Positions 27,306 through 36,097 of a stretch of 64,000 nt of DNA are shown here, piece after piece (positions within the stretch are counted from its first letter, which is position 1; each line of letters opens with the position of its first letter). Where the stretch lies: contig CALAMC010000049.1 in NCBI GenBank assembly GCA_937925655.1, forward strand, positions 1 through 64,000. The letters run 5' to 3'. The stretch is from an uncultured candidate division Zixibacteria bacterium. Its GTDB lineage: Bacteria; Zixibacteria; MSB-5A5; GN15; PGXB01. Under the pieces are notes generated by a model. The model worked only from the letters and a program-made list of their open reading frames with translations. It did not search any database and was not told the DNA's origin. The position numbers were made by a program, and so were the translations under genes.

Positions 27306-27650
27306 TCAATCCCGAAACAGATAATCGTCCATCGCTTCCGCTATAATACCTTCGGTTTCACTATCCACATTAATCATTTCAAAACCGGTATCGTATTCGT
27401 TGGTGTGAAGGTTGTGCCGACACCAGACACTGCGCGCATCGACACTCAATACAAATTCGCCGCCAATGGGATCCGGAATGGTCAGCCCGAACTGGAAATA
27501 AGAATCGCCTTCAATCGGCTCGCCCGTTGAAAGCATTAGCCCGTTGACGCTAAGATTGACCAGCGTTCCGGCCGAAAAGCCGGTGCGCTCATCGACTACC
27601 TCCATATAGTACGACGGCCGCTTCCTGATGCTTTGTCTGCGATTTACCAT
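27306..27650 (-). CDS. PilZ-domain protein
   Basis: 114 aa, a lone PilZ domain. The c-di-GMP-binding motifs are visible: RKRPSYY near the N-terminus (RxxxR type) and NLSVNG (about 33-38), in place of D/N-xSxxG. It should sense c-di-GMP and act on an unknown partner in the cytoplasm. GGGGGG precedes the ATG at 27650. It stands alone on the minus strand; no diguanylate cyclase is in the window. Confidence 0.85.
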   Translation of the reverse strand: MVNRRQSIRKRPSYYMEVVDERTGFSAGTLVNLSVNGLMLSTGEPIEGDSYFQFGLTIPDPIGGEFVLSVDARSVWCRHNLHTNEYDTGFEMINVDSETEGIIAEAMDDYLFRD

Positions 27651-27792
27651 CGACCCCCCTGTAATATGGCCATTGTTGATTTATACAAATAAACGGCCCC
27701 AATATGCCAAACGCAATAAAAAACAGGCGACAATGGTTGAACTATTGGAATGAACCCGAACGTCCGGAGTTTTTGCTTCGGGCAATACGGTT

Positions 27793-28272
27793 TTATTGCG
27801 TGAATTTTTGCTCCAGAGCGGCCAGCCGTCTTTCGGCTTCAATCCAATCCTGACGGTCATTGCCGTCGGTTCTGCCCCGACGTTCAAACAGCGAATAGGC
27901 CACCTGACGAATATCGGCCTCACGATTACTTTCCCCGTTCAATTCCACGCGGGCTCTGGTGCCGTCTTTCGATTCGATCACCAGCCGGGCGTCGAAACCG
28001 TTGTCGTCCTTTATTAACTTGATGCTCTCCGGGTCCTTGATTACTGCCAATGGTTCGCATAACTTTTCCGGATTGGTCGATATCGAACATAGCTCGAGAC
28101 CGCTGATAGCGCGACCCTTTTTTGAGATTGCCAGACCGATAAACGGGCGGCTTTTGATCACGGAGTTTCTTCCATTTTTCTCAAGGCTGATATTGATCGA
28201 ACGATGCTGATGATCCTGATTGAATTTCTTGCAAAACCGTGACCAGGCATTGCGTTTGATTTCCTTGGACAT
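27793..28272 (-). CDS. DUF5335-like plus DUF2934 fusion
   Basis: 159 aa. Residues about 1-110 look like DUF5335 (W-xx-F-xx-F...H near the start, then a beta-rich part ending DGTRARVEL). Residues about 118-155 match DUF2934: RQVAYSLFERRGRTDGNDRQ followed by DWIEAERRL. Both are common in soil and sediment bacteria and have no known function. Strong AAGGAGG seven bases before the ATG sets the start. It is 115 bases downstream of the phosphoesterase gene on the same strand. Confidence 0.7.
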   Translation of the reverse strand: MSKEIKRNAWSRFCKKFNQDHQHRSINISLEKNGRNSVIKSRPFIGLAISKKGRAISGLELCSISTNPEKLCEPLAVIKDPESIKLIKDDNGFDARLVIESKDGTRARVELNGESNREADIRQVAYSLFERRGRTDGNDRQDWIEAERRLAALEQKFTQ

Positions 28273-28387
28273 TTGATCCTCCTTAGACAGTCCTTGTCCA
28301 TTTGCGCGGATATGGGATCTCTCCCATATATTTATTTCGGCAAATTTAATGTCTGGTACAGCCTATACGTTATACTTGTGTATAGTA

Positions 28388-29581
28388 TTAGCCGTTCGTT
28401 GTCAATTTAATAATTGGCGCTTCCGGCGGACAACCCAGCCGGAACGGAAACCAGTGCCCGATCCCCGATGATAAATACATGCGACTGCCACCGATTTTGT
28501 ATTCTCCCCATAAGTATCTGTTGGGCATAAACATATCAAAAAAACTGCGGCCGTTAAAGCCAACCTGCCCGCCATGCGTATGCCCCGACAGAACCAAGTC
28601 GATTTTACTGCCGGCCGCCGGGCCAAAGCCCTCCGGGCGATGGCACATAAGTACCTTAAAATCCGTTTCCGGCTGATTGGCCAATGCCTGATCAATGGAT
28701 TGCTGCAAAAACGGCCGGGGGTCTTCACGCATGGTAACCGGGTCATCGGCCCCGGCCACAAGAATCTTAGCTTGACCCTTCTCTATAACTGCCCCGTTGC
28801 TTCTCAACAGGGGAACATCGCTCTTATCGAATATCTCCACAACCCTTTTAATCCCTCTATAATACTCATGATTCCCCAAACAGGCAAAATGACCATGCGG
28901 GGTCTTTAGTTGACTGACCAGCTTGAGAGCGTCGGGCAAATGCGGCAGATTGTCCGCTATGTCACCCGTGTATAAAACAAGGTCGGGCCCGTATCCCTCG
29001 GCCCGCGCCAGTATTTCCTCGAGGTCTTCCACGAATTTATATATCCCGATATGCGAATCGGTCAGATGCAGAATCTTGAAACCGTTCAACGCGGGTGGAA
29101 GATTATCAAAGACGATATCTTTGATTTCGATTTCCGTATCTCCGAAAGCCCGGCCCACCCCCCCGACCGACATCGCCACCGCCGTCACCGGCAAAGCCGC
29201 CGCCGCACCCTTCAAAAATGCCCGCCTCCTGGGATCATAAGACTCGTCCGCCCCGGCACTACCCTGCTTTTTTTCCTGGCGGTGCAAAATCCAGTTAAAA
29301 AAACCCGAAATCGGCAACGAAAACATGAGGGCCAGAAGCAGTACCAAAATCGCGGCGGTCGCGGTCGAGCCGGCCTTGAAAATAAACCAGATACCCTGAT
29401 AAAACCCACCGAACCAGGCCAGAATGGCGATGACACCGACCAGCGGCAATCCGATGGCCGCCCGCCGAATGAATTTATTGTTCCACCAGCGGCGGTTGAG
29501 CGTCCGCATAAGCAGGATTTCGATAGTCCCGAATATGGCGATCATAACCGCCCCGAATATGACCGGATATATTATTCTCAT
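28388..29581 (-). CDS. Membrane-bound metallophosphoesterase with internal twin-arginine motif
   Basis: 397 aa. Three hydrophobic helices fill residues 1-105, then comes DPRRRAFLKGAAAALPVTAV (about 121-140), a twin-arginine-like motif and hydrophobic stretch. The calcineurin-like domain (about 165-397) has all metal motifs: LTDSHIG, YTGDIAD, LGNHEYY, CHRP and SGHTHGGQ. It resembles YkuE-type phosphoesterases, where an N-terminal membrane domain carries a phosphoesterase outside. The substrate is unknown; a phospholipid or lipid-A precursor pyrophosphate is one option. The twin-arginine motif is not at the N-terminus, which is unusual. Confidence 0.85.
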   Translation of the reverse strand: MRIIYPVIFGAVMIAIFGTIEILLMRTLNRRWWNNKFIRRAAIGLPLVGVIAILAWFGGFYQGIWFIFKAGSTATAAILVLLLALMFSLPISGFFNWILHRQEKKQGSAGADESYDPRRRAFLKGAAAALPVTAVAMSVGGVGRAFGDTEIEIKDIVFDNLPPALNGFKILHLTDSHIGIYKFVEDLEEILARAEGYGPDLVLYTGDIADNLPHLPDALKLVSQLKTPHGHFACLGNHEYYRGIKRVVEIFDKSDVPLLRSNGAVIEKGQAKILVAGADDPVTMREDPRPFLQQSIDQALANQPETDFKVLMCHRPEGFGPAAGSKIDLVLSGHTHGGQVGFNGRSFFDMFMPNRYLWGEYKIGGSRMYLSSGIGHWFPFRLGCPPEAPIIKLTTNG

Positions 29582-29701
29582 CGTGTTTTTATTATACGGA
29601 AGAAATTATTCCGGGCCTAAGAAAATCGCTCACCGCCTTATTTCGAAAATTCCCTTGCCCGACCGACTACCGGCGACGTATATTAAAATAGAAAACATAT
29701 T

Positions 29702-29780
29702 CCGTTGGGGGTGGCGTAAAGTTATCGCCTGAGATTATACCCCCTAACCTGATCCGGGTAATGCCGGCGTAGGGAAACGG
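29702..29780 (+). promoter_or_regulatory. TPP (thi-box) riboswitch
   Basis: The strongly conserved core is present: GGGGGTGG, CTGAGATTATACCC, AACCTGATC and GTAATGCCGGCGTAGGGAA. The closing helix is CCGTT (29702-29706) with AACGG (29776-29780). It should bind thiamine pyrophosphate. A hairpin (29809-29814 with 29833-29838) and a run of T at 29839-29843 lie downstream, so ligand binding probably favours termination before the TonB receptor gene at 29870. Confidence 0.96.
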
Positions 29781-29808
29781 GCATAAGTGCAGGCTTTTTG
29801 CAATTTAT

Positions 29809-29843
29809 CCGTCCATGCCGGTCAGTCCGGTCGGGCGGTTTTT
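29809..29843 (+). terminator. Expression-platform terminator of the TPP riboswitch
   Basis: Arms CCGTCC and GGGCGG pair with one G-U, followed by TTTTT. It lies between the aptamer and the ribosome binding site AAAGGAG at 29855-29861. Confidence 0.6.
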
Positions 29844-29869
29844 GATTTTATGGCAAAGGAGCCTGTCTT

Positions 29870-32338
29870 ATGAAAAACTTAAAAATCCTTTTAATCCCGC
29901 TGTTTATCTTTCTTCCCGGCCTGCTTCACGGCGCCACCATTACCGGCGTTGTCACTGACCGCGCGGGCCAACCGGTGCCATCGGTTAACGTCACCACCGA
30001 CCGCAACGATTTTAAAACCACGACCGATGAAAACGGCCGCTTTATTCTCATAACCGATACCGTTAAAATCGATTATCTGACTTTCAGCCATGTCAGCTAT
30101 CAACCTGTCATGCACAAAGTCAAAACCCCGGCGACCGACAGCGAATTGAAAATTCGGCTCGATGACGCCGTTTATCCGGGACAGAAAATCCGCGTTACCG
30201 CCATGCGGGCGCAAACGCGTTTCACGCCGGTCGCCTATTCCGATTTTACCGCCGATGAAATCGAACGCGATTACACCGTCGCCGATTTCCCGGTCCTTCT
30301 GGAGACGACCCCCAATATGTATGCCATCTCCTACACCGGCGGCATGGTCGGCGCCAGCGATTTTAAAATCCGCGGCTTCGATTACCAGCGTATCGGCGTC
30401 TATATCAACGGTATCCCCCTCAATGACCCCGAAGACCGCTTCACCTACTTTTATGACCTGCCCGATTTCGCCGCCGAAGTCACCGATATCCAGGTCCAGC
30501 GCGGCGTCGGCAATTCCCTGTATGGCGACGCCACCTTCGGCGGGTCAATTAATATCGCCTCCGGTGGACTCGGCGAAGCCCGGAAAATTTCGTTTCTATC
30601 CGGTTATGGCCGATATCTCGGCGATGGTGATTTCAACTCCGAAATGCGCAAACAGGCCGTGGAATATTCATCGGGACTCATCGATGGCCGCTGGATGCTC
30701 GGCGGGCGCTATTCCAAACTCTATAGCGGCGGCTATCGCGAAAACTCCTGGTACGACGGCTGGGCGTACTATTTCACCCTGTCCCGGCTCGACCCCCGTC
30801 TGACGACGACCGTCAACATGTACGGCGGTCCGATGAAAGCCCATCTGGCTTTCGACGGCATCGACCGCGATACCCAGAAATCCAACCGCCGCTATAATCC
30901 GGCCGAGTATGACAACGAAATCGATGATTTTAATCAGCCCCACTATGAGCTTCACAACAGCTATCAATTGAATGACCATATAACCCTGCGCAATACCCTT
31001 TATTATATCCGCGGCGACGGCTACTATGAGCAATATAAAGATGACCAGGATCCTTTCGTTTACAACATCACACCCGATGATTTAATTGACCCGGCGCTCG
31101 ATGAAATCGACCTCGTGCGACAGAAATGGGTCTCCAAAAACCAGTACGGCACCAATCCGCGACTAGACTGGAATCACGACCGAGGCATCGCCACTTTCGG
31201 AGGTTCATTCTATTACTTCAATTCCGAGCACTGGGGCCAGGTCATCTGGGCCGAAAATGTGGGTCGCGATCTGGGCGCGCGCCATCGCTACTACGAATAC
31301 TTCGGGGAAAAATATTCGGCCTCGCTGTACGCTCTGGAATACTATTCCTTGAGTTCAAAATTCCGGCTCATGGGCAACCTCCAACTGCGTTATTTAAAAT
31401 ATGATTTCGACCAGACCCCGATGGGGGCATTGCCCGGTCATAAGTACGATGTCGACTGGCTCTTCTTGTCACCCCGCGTCGGCTTAACCTTCTTGCTTAA
31501 CGACCATGCCGACATTTACGCCAGCTTTGCCGTCGCTTCGCGGGAACCCTCCGATGTCACCATCTACGACGCCGAGGATATCTATGCCACGCCGCAGCTC
31601 GAAGTATTGAAAGTCGAGGATACTCCCAATGGTCAGGTCTTCCATTTTGGCGATCCCTACGCCCGCCCCGAGCGGCTTTACAATTTCGAGCTGGGCACCA
31701 ATATGCGCGGCAAAAACTACCGCACCGGGCTGAACCTGTACTGGATGGAATTTCGCAACGAGATTATCCCCGAAGGCGGCCTCGATGACGCCGGCAATCA
31801 ACGGGTCGGTAACGCCGATCGCTCGCGCCATGTCGGCATCGAATTCGAGGGAAGTCTCCGGCCGCTGCCATACCTGACCCTGTCCGGCAACGCCTCCTAC
31901 AGCCATAATCGCATCAAAGAATATATCGCCTATCGGGATACCGACTGGGACGGCCTTGTCGATGACACCACCGATTATTCCGGCAACCCGACCGCCGGCT
32001 TTCCGAATGTCCTGACCAATTTCATTGTCGATTACCAGAAAAACTGGTTGCGCCTGACCTATCGCCTCCGTGCCGTCGGCAAGCAGTACATCGAAAACGG
32101 CGGCAACGATTCGCTGGCCATTGACCCCTATACCGTTTCCTCTCTGTCGGCCTCGACCAGTCTTAAAAAACTCGTCGGTATCGGTAATTTGATTTTGAGC
32201 GCCCGCATCGATAACCTCTTCAACCGCAAATACGAGCAATCCGGCTATGCCTATGAATGGTCGGGGACATGGTACGGTGAATATTATGTCGGAGCGGAAC
32301 GAAGCTATTTTGTGCAACTGAAATGGGAATTTGAATAA
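29870..32338 (+). CDS. TonB-dependent outer-membrane receptor under TPP control
   Basis: 822 aa. Signal peptide (1-21), CarboxypepD_reg-like domain (about 22-105, starting ATITGVVTDRAGQPVPSVNV), plug domain (about 115-230, including VLLETTPNMYAISYTGGM and IRGFDYQRIGVYINGIPLND) and a beta-barrel ending in F-E (AERSYFVQLKWEFE). It should bring a scarce solute across the outer membrane with TonB energy. The TPP riboswitch upstream makes thiamine or a thiamine precursor the likely cargo. It begins an operon with a sodium-solute symporter, as in Bacteroidetes thiamine-uptake clusters (family knowledge). AAAGGAG lies eight bases before the ATG. Confidence 0.92.
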   Translation: MKNLKILLIPLFIFLPGLLHGATITGVVTDRAGQPVPSVNVTTDRNDFKTTTDENGRFILITDTVKIDYLTFSHVSYQPVMHKVKTPATDSELKIRLDDAVYPGQKIRVTAMRAQTRFTPVAYSDFTADEIERDYTVADFPVLLETTPNMYAISYTGGMVGASDFKIRGFDYQRIGVYINGIPLNDPEDRFTYFYDLPDFAAEVTDIQVQRGVGNSLYGDATFGGSINIASGGLGEARKISFLSGYGRYLGDGDFNSEMRKQAVEYSSGLIDGRWMLGGRYSKLYSGGYRENSWYDGWAYYFTLSRLDPRLTTTVNMYGGPMKAHLAFDGIDRDTQKSNRRYNPAEYDNEIDDFNQPHYELHNSYQLNDHITLRNTLYYIRGDGYYEQYKDDQDPFVYNITPDDLIDPALDEIDLVRQKWVSKNQYGTNPRLDWNHDRGIATFGGSFYYFNSEHWGQVIWAENVGRDLGARHRYYEYFGEKYSASLYALEYYSLSSKFRLMGNLQLRYLKYDFDQTPMGALPGHKYDVDWLFLSPRVGLTFLLNDHADIYASFAVASREPSDVTIYDAEDIYATPQLEVLKVEDTPNGQVFHFGDPYARPERLYNFELGTNMRGKNYRTGLNLYWMEFRNEIIPEGGLDDAGNQRVGNADRSRHVGIEFEGSLRPLPYLTLSGNASYSHNRIKEYIAYRDTDWDGLVDDTTDYSGNPTAGFPNVLTNFIVDYQKNWLRLTYRLRAVGKQYIENGGNDSLAIDPYTVSSLSASTSLKKLVGIGNLILSARIDNLFNRKYEQSGYAYEWSGTWYGEYYVGAERSYFVQLKWEFE

Positions 32339-32364
32339 TATCATAAATTGGCTATGCTTATTTG

Positions 32365-33756
32365 ATGTCGCTCATTGATTATGCCATAATTGTCATTTAT
32401 CTGACCGCGCTGATTATTATCGGGTTAACGCGACGGTCATCGTCTCATGAATCGGCCGCCGGGTACATTCTCGGCGGTCGAACCCTGACCTGGCCCGCCT
32501 TCGTGGCAACCTTGGTTTCGACCTGGTATGGCGGCATTCTGGGCGTGGGAGAATTCAGCTTTAAGTATGGTATATCCAACTGGCTTGTCTTTGGATTACC
32601 ATACTATCTGGCCGCCTTTCTGTTTGCCGCTTTTCTGGCCAAAAAGGCCCGCGCCGCCGAAATCCTCACTATCCCCGACCGGTTGGCATCAGCCTATGGC
32701 CATGGCGCGGCGGTGGCCGGGAGCATCATCCTCTTTTTGGTGACCATTCCCGGCGCCTATGTCCTCATGCTGGCCGTGCTGGGTAATATCATTTTTGGCT
32801 GGCCGCTCTGGCTGGGCGGCGTGCTGGGACTGGTTTTTTCCGTCTTCTATGTCCATCTCGGCGGTTTTCGCTCGGTCGTACGCACCGACCTTCTCCAATT
32901 CGGCCTGATGTTTCTCGGCTTTGGCATTTTGCTGGCGATTCTAATATTCAAACATGGCGGCTTTGAGTTTATCCGCATTTCTATACCCGATACCCATCTG
33001 ACATGGCACGGTGGCAATTCGGGATGGTATATCGCCACCTGGTATTTTATCGCTTTGGCCACGTTGGTCGAACCGGCCTTCTATCAGCGTTGCTATGCCG
33101 CCAAAACCGCGGCAACCGCGCAAAAAGGTATTTTTATATCCATTATCTTCTGGATAATTTTCGATTTTATGACCACCGCCTGCGGCCTTTATGCCCGCGC
33201 CCTGTTGCCCGACCTGACCGATCCGGTCGCGTCGTTTCCGGCGCTGGCACAGGAAGTCCTTCCCCCCGGGCTTTTGGGGCTGTTCATTCTGGCCCTCATG
33301 GCCACCATCATGTCCACCGTCGATTCCTATTCCTTTCTGGCCGCCTCGACTTTCGGACGGGATATTGTCTGGCGATTGGCGAAAATCCCAGAAAACAAAA
33401 TCACCTATTACACCCGCGTCGGGCTGATTATATCCTCTGTTATTGCCATCACTGTTGCCCTTTACTTTAAATCTGTGATAGATATCTGGCATGACTTCGG
33501 GTCGGTTGTAACTCCGGCCCTTTTGGTACCACTATTTTTCGCCTTTGTCGGAAATAGACGAATGGGCCCCAAATCCGCTTTAACCTGTATTCTTATCTCC
33601 GGAGCTGTCTCGCTAATTTGGCTGATACTGGGCAAGGCCCTTTATCACGAAAGTTATTTTTTGAACATCGCCCCCATTTTCCCCGGACTGGTCACGTCCC
33701 TCGCCATTTTTCTGGCGACCGCCCGCCCCGATAAATTCGTCAAAAAGCAATTGTAA
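32365..33756 (+). CDS. Sodium:solute symporter (SSS family)
   Basis: 463 aa with 12-13 helices. Typical SSS marks: DYAIIVIYLTALIIIGL at the start, the ESAAGYILGGRTL segment, the signature helix GGFRSVVRTDLLQFGLMF and the SSS motif LALMATIMSTVDSYSFLAASTFGRDI. It imports a solute with Na+. Being 26 bases after a TPP-controlled receptor, thiamine or a hydroxymethylpyrimidine or thiazole precursor is the likely cargo (inference). TTG 32362 is an alternative start. It may replace the PnuT transporter of the equivalent Bacteroidetes clusters. Confidence 0.9.
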   Translation: MSLIDYAIIVIYLTALIIIGLTRRSSSHESAAGYILGGRTLTWPAFVATLVSTWYGGILGVGEFSFKYGISNWLVFGLPYYLAAFLFAAFLAKKARAAEILTIPDRLASAYGHGAAVAGSIILFLVTIPGAYVLMLAVLGNIIFGWPLWLGGVLGLVFSVFYVHLGGFRSVVRTDLLQFGLMFLGFGILLAILIFKHGGFEFIRISIPDTHLTWHGGNSGWYIATWYFIALATLVEPAFYQRCYAAKTAATAQKGIFISIIFWIIFDFMTTACGLYARALLPDLTDPVASFPALAQEVLPPGLLGLFILALMATIMSTVDSYSFLAASTFGRDIVWRLAKIPENKITYYTRVGLIISSVIAITVALYFKSVIDIWHDFGSVVTPALLVPLFFAFVGNRRMGPKSALTCILISGAVSLIWLILGKALYHESYFLNIAPIFPGLVTSLAIFLATARPDKFVKKQL

Positions 33757-33828
33757 TTGAATTCCGGCTGGTTTATAATACATTACTTGACATATCATCC
33801 ATTATCCGACGCGTATAAAAAGGCAGGT

Positions 33829-35010
33829 ATGGCTGTGACATTTAATTACAAGAGCATTCAGGAATATCTCAAACAGGAAAAAATCGACGGCTGGTTGCTG
33901 TATGATTTTCACGGCAAAAACGACGTCGCCGTCGAAATGCTGTCCCTCCCCGGTCATCTCACCCGCCGCTCATTCTTTTTTATCCCGGCCGACGGCGAAC
34001 CGGTCGGGCTGGTCAGCCATATCGAAAAAGACCGCTTCACTCATCTGGGCACAGCCCTCGAAATCCATGCCTCATATAAGGAAATGGAAGAAAAACTGGC
34101 TGTTATATTAAAGGGTTGCAAAAAGATAGCGATGGAATATTCCCCCCACGGCCGCCTCCCATATATCGGACTGGTCGACGCCGGAACCATCGAAATGGTC
34201 CGCTCTTTCGGTGTCGAAATTATCTCATCCGCCGACATCGTCGCCCATTTCAACGCCCGCATGACCGATAAGCAAATCGAACTCCACCGCCGGGCGGCCT
34301 TCATGATAAACATAATTAAAGACGATGCCTTCCATCTTATCCGCGAGGCGCTCAAAGAGGGCAATTTCATAAACGAAAAGATGGTCGTCTATTTTATCAA
34401 GCGACGTTTCGAAGAAGAAAACCTCGCCACCGATTTTCCCCCGATTTGCGCCGTCAATTCCAATATCTGCAATCCCCACTATGAACCGACCGAGGGAAAC
34501 TCATCGCCTATTCGCAAAGATTCTCTGATACTAATCGACCTCTGGGCCAAATACAAAGAACCCAAAGCCGTTTTTGCCGATATCACCTGGATGGCCTACG
34601 CCGGCGAATCCGTGCCGGACCAGTACGGCGATATCTTTTCCGTTGTCACCCGCGCCCGCGACGCCGCCTTCAGCTTTCTCAAAGAAAAATTCCCGTCGGA
34701 GATGGTCTATGGCTACGAAGTCGATGACGTCTGCCGCGCTGTCATCGACCGTGCCGGATTCGGTCCCAACTTCTTCCATCGCACCGGCCATTCGATACTG
34801 GAAAACGTCCATGGGCCCGGCCCCAATATCGACAACCGCGAAACCGAAGACCGGCGCCGACTTCTGTCCGGCCACCTGTTTTCGATTGAACCGGGCATTT
34901 ATCTCGATAAATTCGGTTTTCGCTCCGAAGTCGACTGCCTTTTGACCGACCTCGGCCCGGAAATCACCACCCAGCCGCTGCAAAAAGAAATTATACCGTT
35001 GATGGTTTAG
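33829..35010 (+). CDS. M24-family peptidase (Xaa-Pro dipeptidase-like)
   Basis: 393 aa. The creatinase-like N-terminal domain (about 1-150) is followed by a pita-bread domain. Metal ligands can be placed at LILIDLWAKY (D), VFADIT (D), HRTGHSI (H), FSIEPGIY (E) and FRSEVD (E), the usual five. Most family members cut Xaa-Pro dipeptides; others act on creatine or similar. The ATG at 33829 is preferred because AAGGCAGG lies just upstream; an in-frame TTG at 33757 would add residues not typical of the family. It is the third gene after the riboswitch, 72 bases past the symporter, so its link to thiamine is uncertain. Confidence 0.86.
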   Translation: MAVTFNYKSIQEYLKQEKIDGWLLYDFHGKNDVAVEMLSLPGHLTRRSFFFIPADGEPVGLVSHIEKDRFTHLGTALEIHASYKEMEEKLAVILKGCKKIAMEYSPHGRLPYIGLVDAGTIEMVRSFGVEIISSADIVAHFNARMTDKQIELHRRAAFMINIIKDDAFHLIREALKEGNFINEKMVVYFIKRRFEEENLATDFPPICAVNSNICNPHYEPTEGNSSPIRKDSLILIDLWAKYKEPKAVFADITWMAYAGESVPDQYGDIFSVVTRARDAAFSFLKEKFPSEMVYGYEVDDVCRAVIDRAGFGPNFFHRTGHSILENVHGPGPNIDNRETEDRRRLLSGHLFSIEPGIYLDKFGFRSEVDCLLTDLGPEITTQPLQKEIIPLMV

Positions 35011-35011
35011 C

Positions 35012-35563
35012 ATGTATTTCACGCCCCGCATGATCCAGCTGGTCGCCGACAGGTACGGTTACCCGCCGGTGATCAATATGGATGCCCCGGTGGATCAGGA
35101 TGAGTACGATTTCATCCGTTCCACCCAGACTTTCGGGCGCTGTCACGATGTCACCCTCTATATTTTCAAAGACAACAAGCTCATCGTCAACGCCAAACAC
35201 CACTATCCCAAAGGGCTGTACCGGGCGCCATCGGGCGGACTGAAACCGGGCGAGGATTTTCTCGACGGGGTTAACCGCGAGGCCTACGAGGAAACCGGCT
35301 GTAAAATAGATTTAAAGCGGTATATCCTGCAGATCAACGTCTCGTTTTCGTACGGCAAACGGTATATCCCGTGGAAAACGCACGTCTTCACCGCCAAGTA
35401 TGCCTCCGGCAAGATCAAGCCGACCGATATCCGTGAAATCCGTGAAGCCCGTTTGGCCGAGCTTGCCGAATTCGATGAGTACAAGAAAATCATCGCGACT
35501 CTCGATTCCGGCGGCCTGCACTACCGCGCCCGATTGCACGACGAAGTCCTCAAGTTTCTATAG
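35012..35563 (+). CDS. Nudix hydrolase
   Basis: 183 aa. The Nudix box GGLKPGEDFLDGVNREAYEETG reads Gx5Ex7REUxEExGU in full (residues about 76-97, given here as positions with key residues E82, R90, E91, E94, E95). It hydrolyses a nucleoside diphosphate linked to some group. It starts two bases after the M24 stop, so the two are one unit. In Bacteroidetes, thiamine-uptake operons may end in a Nudix-containing thiamine pyrophosphokinase; no such kinase domain is seen here, only the Nudix part. Confidence 0.86.
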   Translation: MYFTPRMIQLVADRYGYPPVINMDAPVDQDEYDFIRSTQTFGRCHDVTLYIFKDNKLIVNAKHHYPKGLYRAPSGGLKPGEDFLDGVNREAYEETGCKIDLKRYILQINVSFSYGKRYIPWKTHVFTAKYASGKIKPTDIREIREARLAELAEFDEYKKIIATLDSGGLHYRARLHDEVLKFL

Positions 35564-36097
35564 CCCGATCTTTGCATTAAAATACTTTACCCGGTGCCCC
35601 GCCGCTTGCGGTGGGTCTTCGGTGCTCCACCGCCCGAAGGTTCTGAATACTATGAAGAATTGCGGTGGGAGTTTTAGCCGGGTCGCCCGCGGCTTGCCGC
35701 GGGAATGTCCAGGTACGAACCGTCCAGTTATTGTATGTCAATTCTCCTTTGAAAATTGACATCTTTTCCGGCAATCCGGTAACACATCCAACGGGTGTGA
35801 AACCTCTATTGAGCCATATGCCCGGGTGCCCCGCCGCTTCAGCGGTGGGATTCTTTACCCTGTGGATTTTCAAATCCACTGGCGCTTCGCCCTCTCAACC
35901 CGGTAACACACCCGCCATGAAAAAAGTCAATTACAATTTGCCCTCGGGTAGCCCCTCCAAATTTATTCGGAGGGGTTATTGGATTAGCATTTGGCTCAAT
36001 CTCCACCCCGGCCATTGGTGGAATTATTGGGTCATCATGGCACGACTTATTGCTGTATCGATAATTACCTGCCCCGTGGGTGGGCTACCGGACTCCG
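35564..36097. repeat. REP-hairpin cluster without genes
   Basis: 534 bases without a supported gene but with several hairpins: 35598-35615 (CCCGCCGC-tt-GCGGTGGG), a long-loop hairpin at 35626-35670 (arms TCCACCGC and GCGGTGGGA), 35686-35703 (CCCGCGGC-tt-GCCGCGGG) and 35830-35849 (CCCGCCGCT-tc-AGCGGTGGG). Related ones occur at 38024-38774 and 40806-40823. It is a multi-family REP array between a Nudix gene and a convergent lipoprotein gene. Confidence 0.8.

Noticed and set aside
28309..28335. Hairpin TATGGGA/TCCCATA as terminator of the phosphoesterase gene
   Set aside because: No U-tract follows on the minus strand, and the stem is only seven bases.
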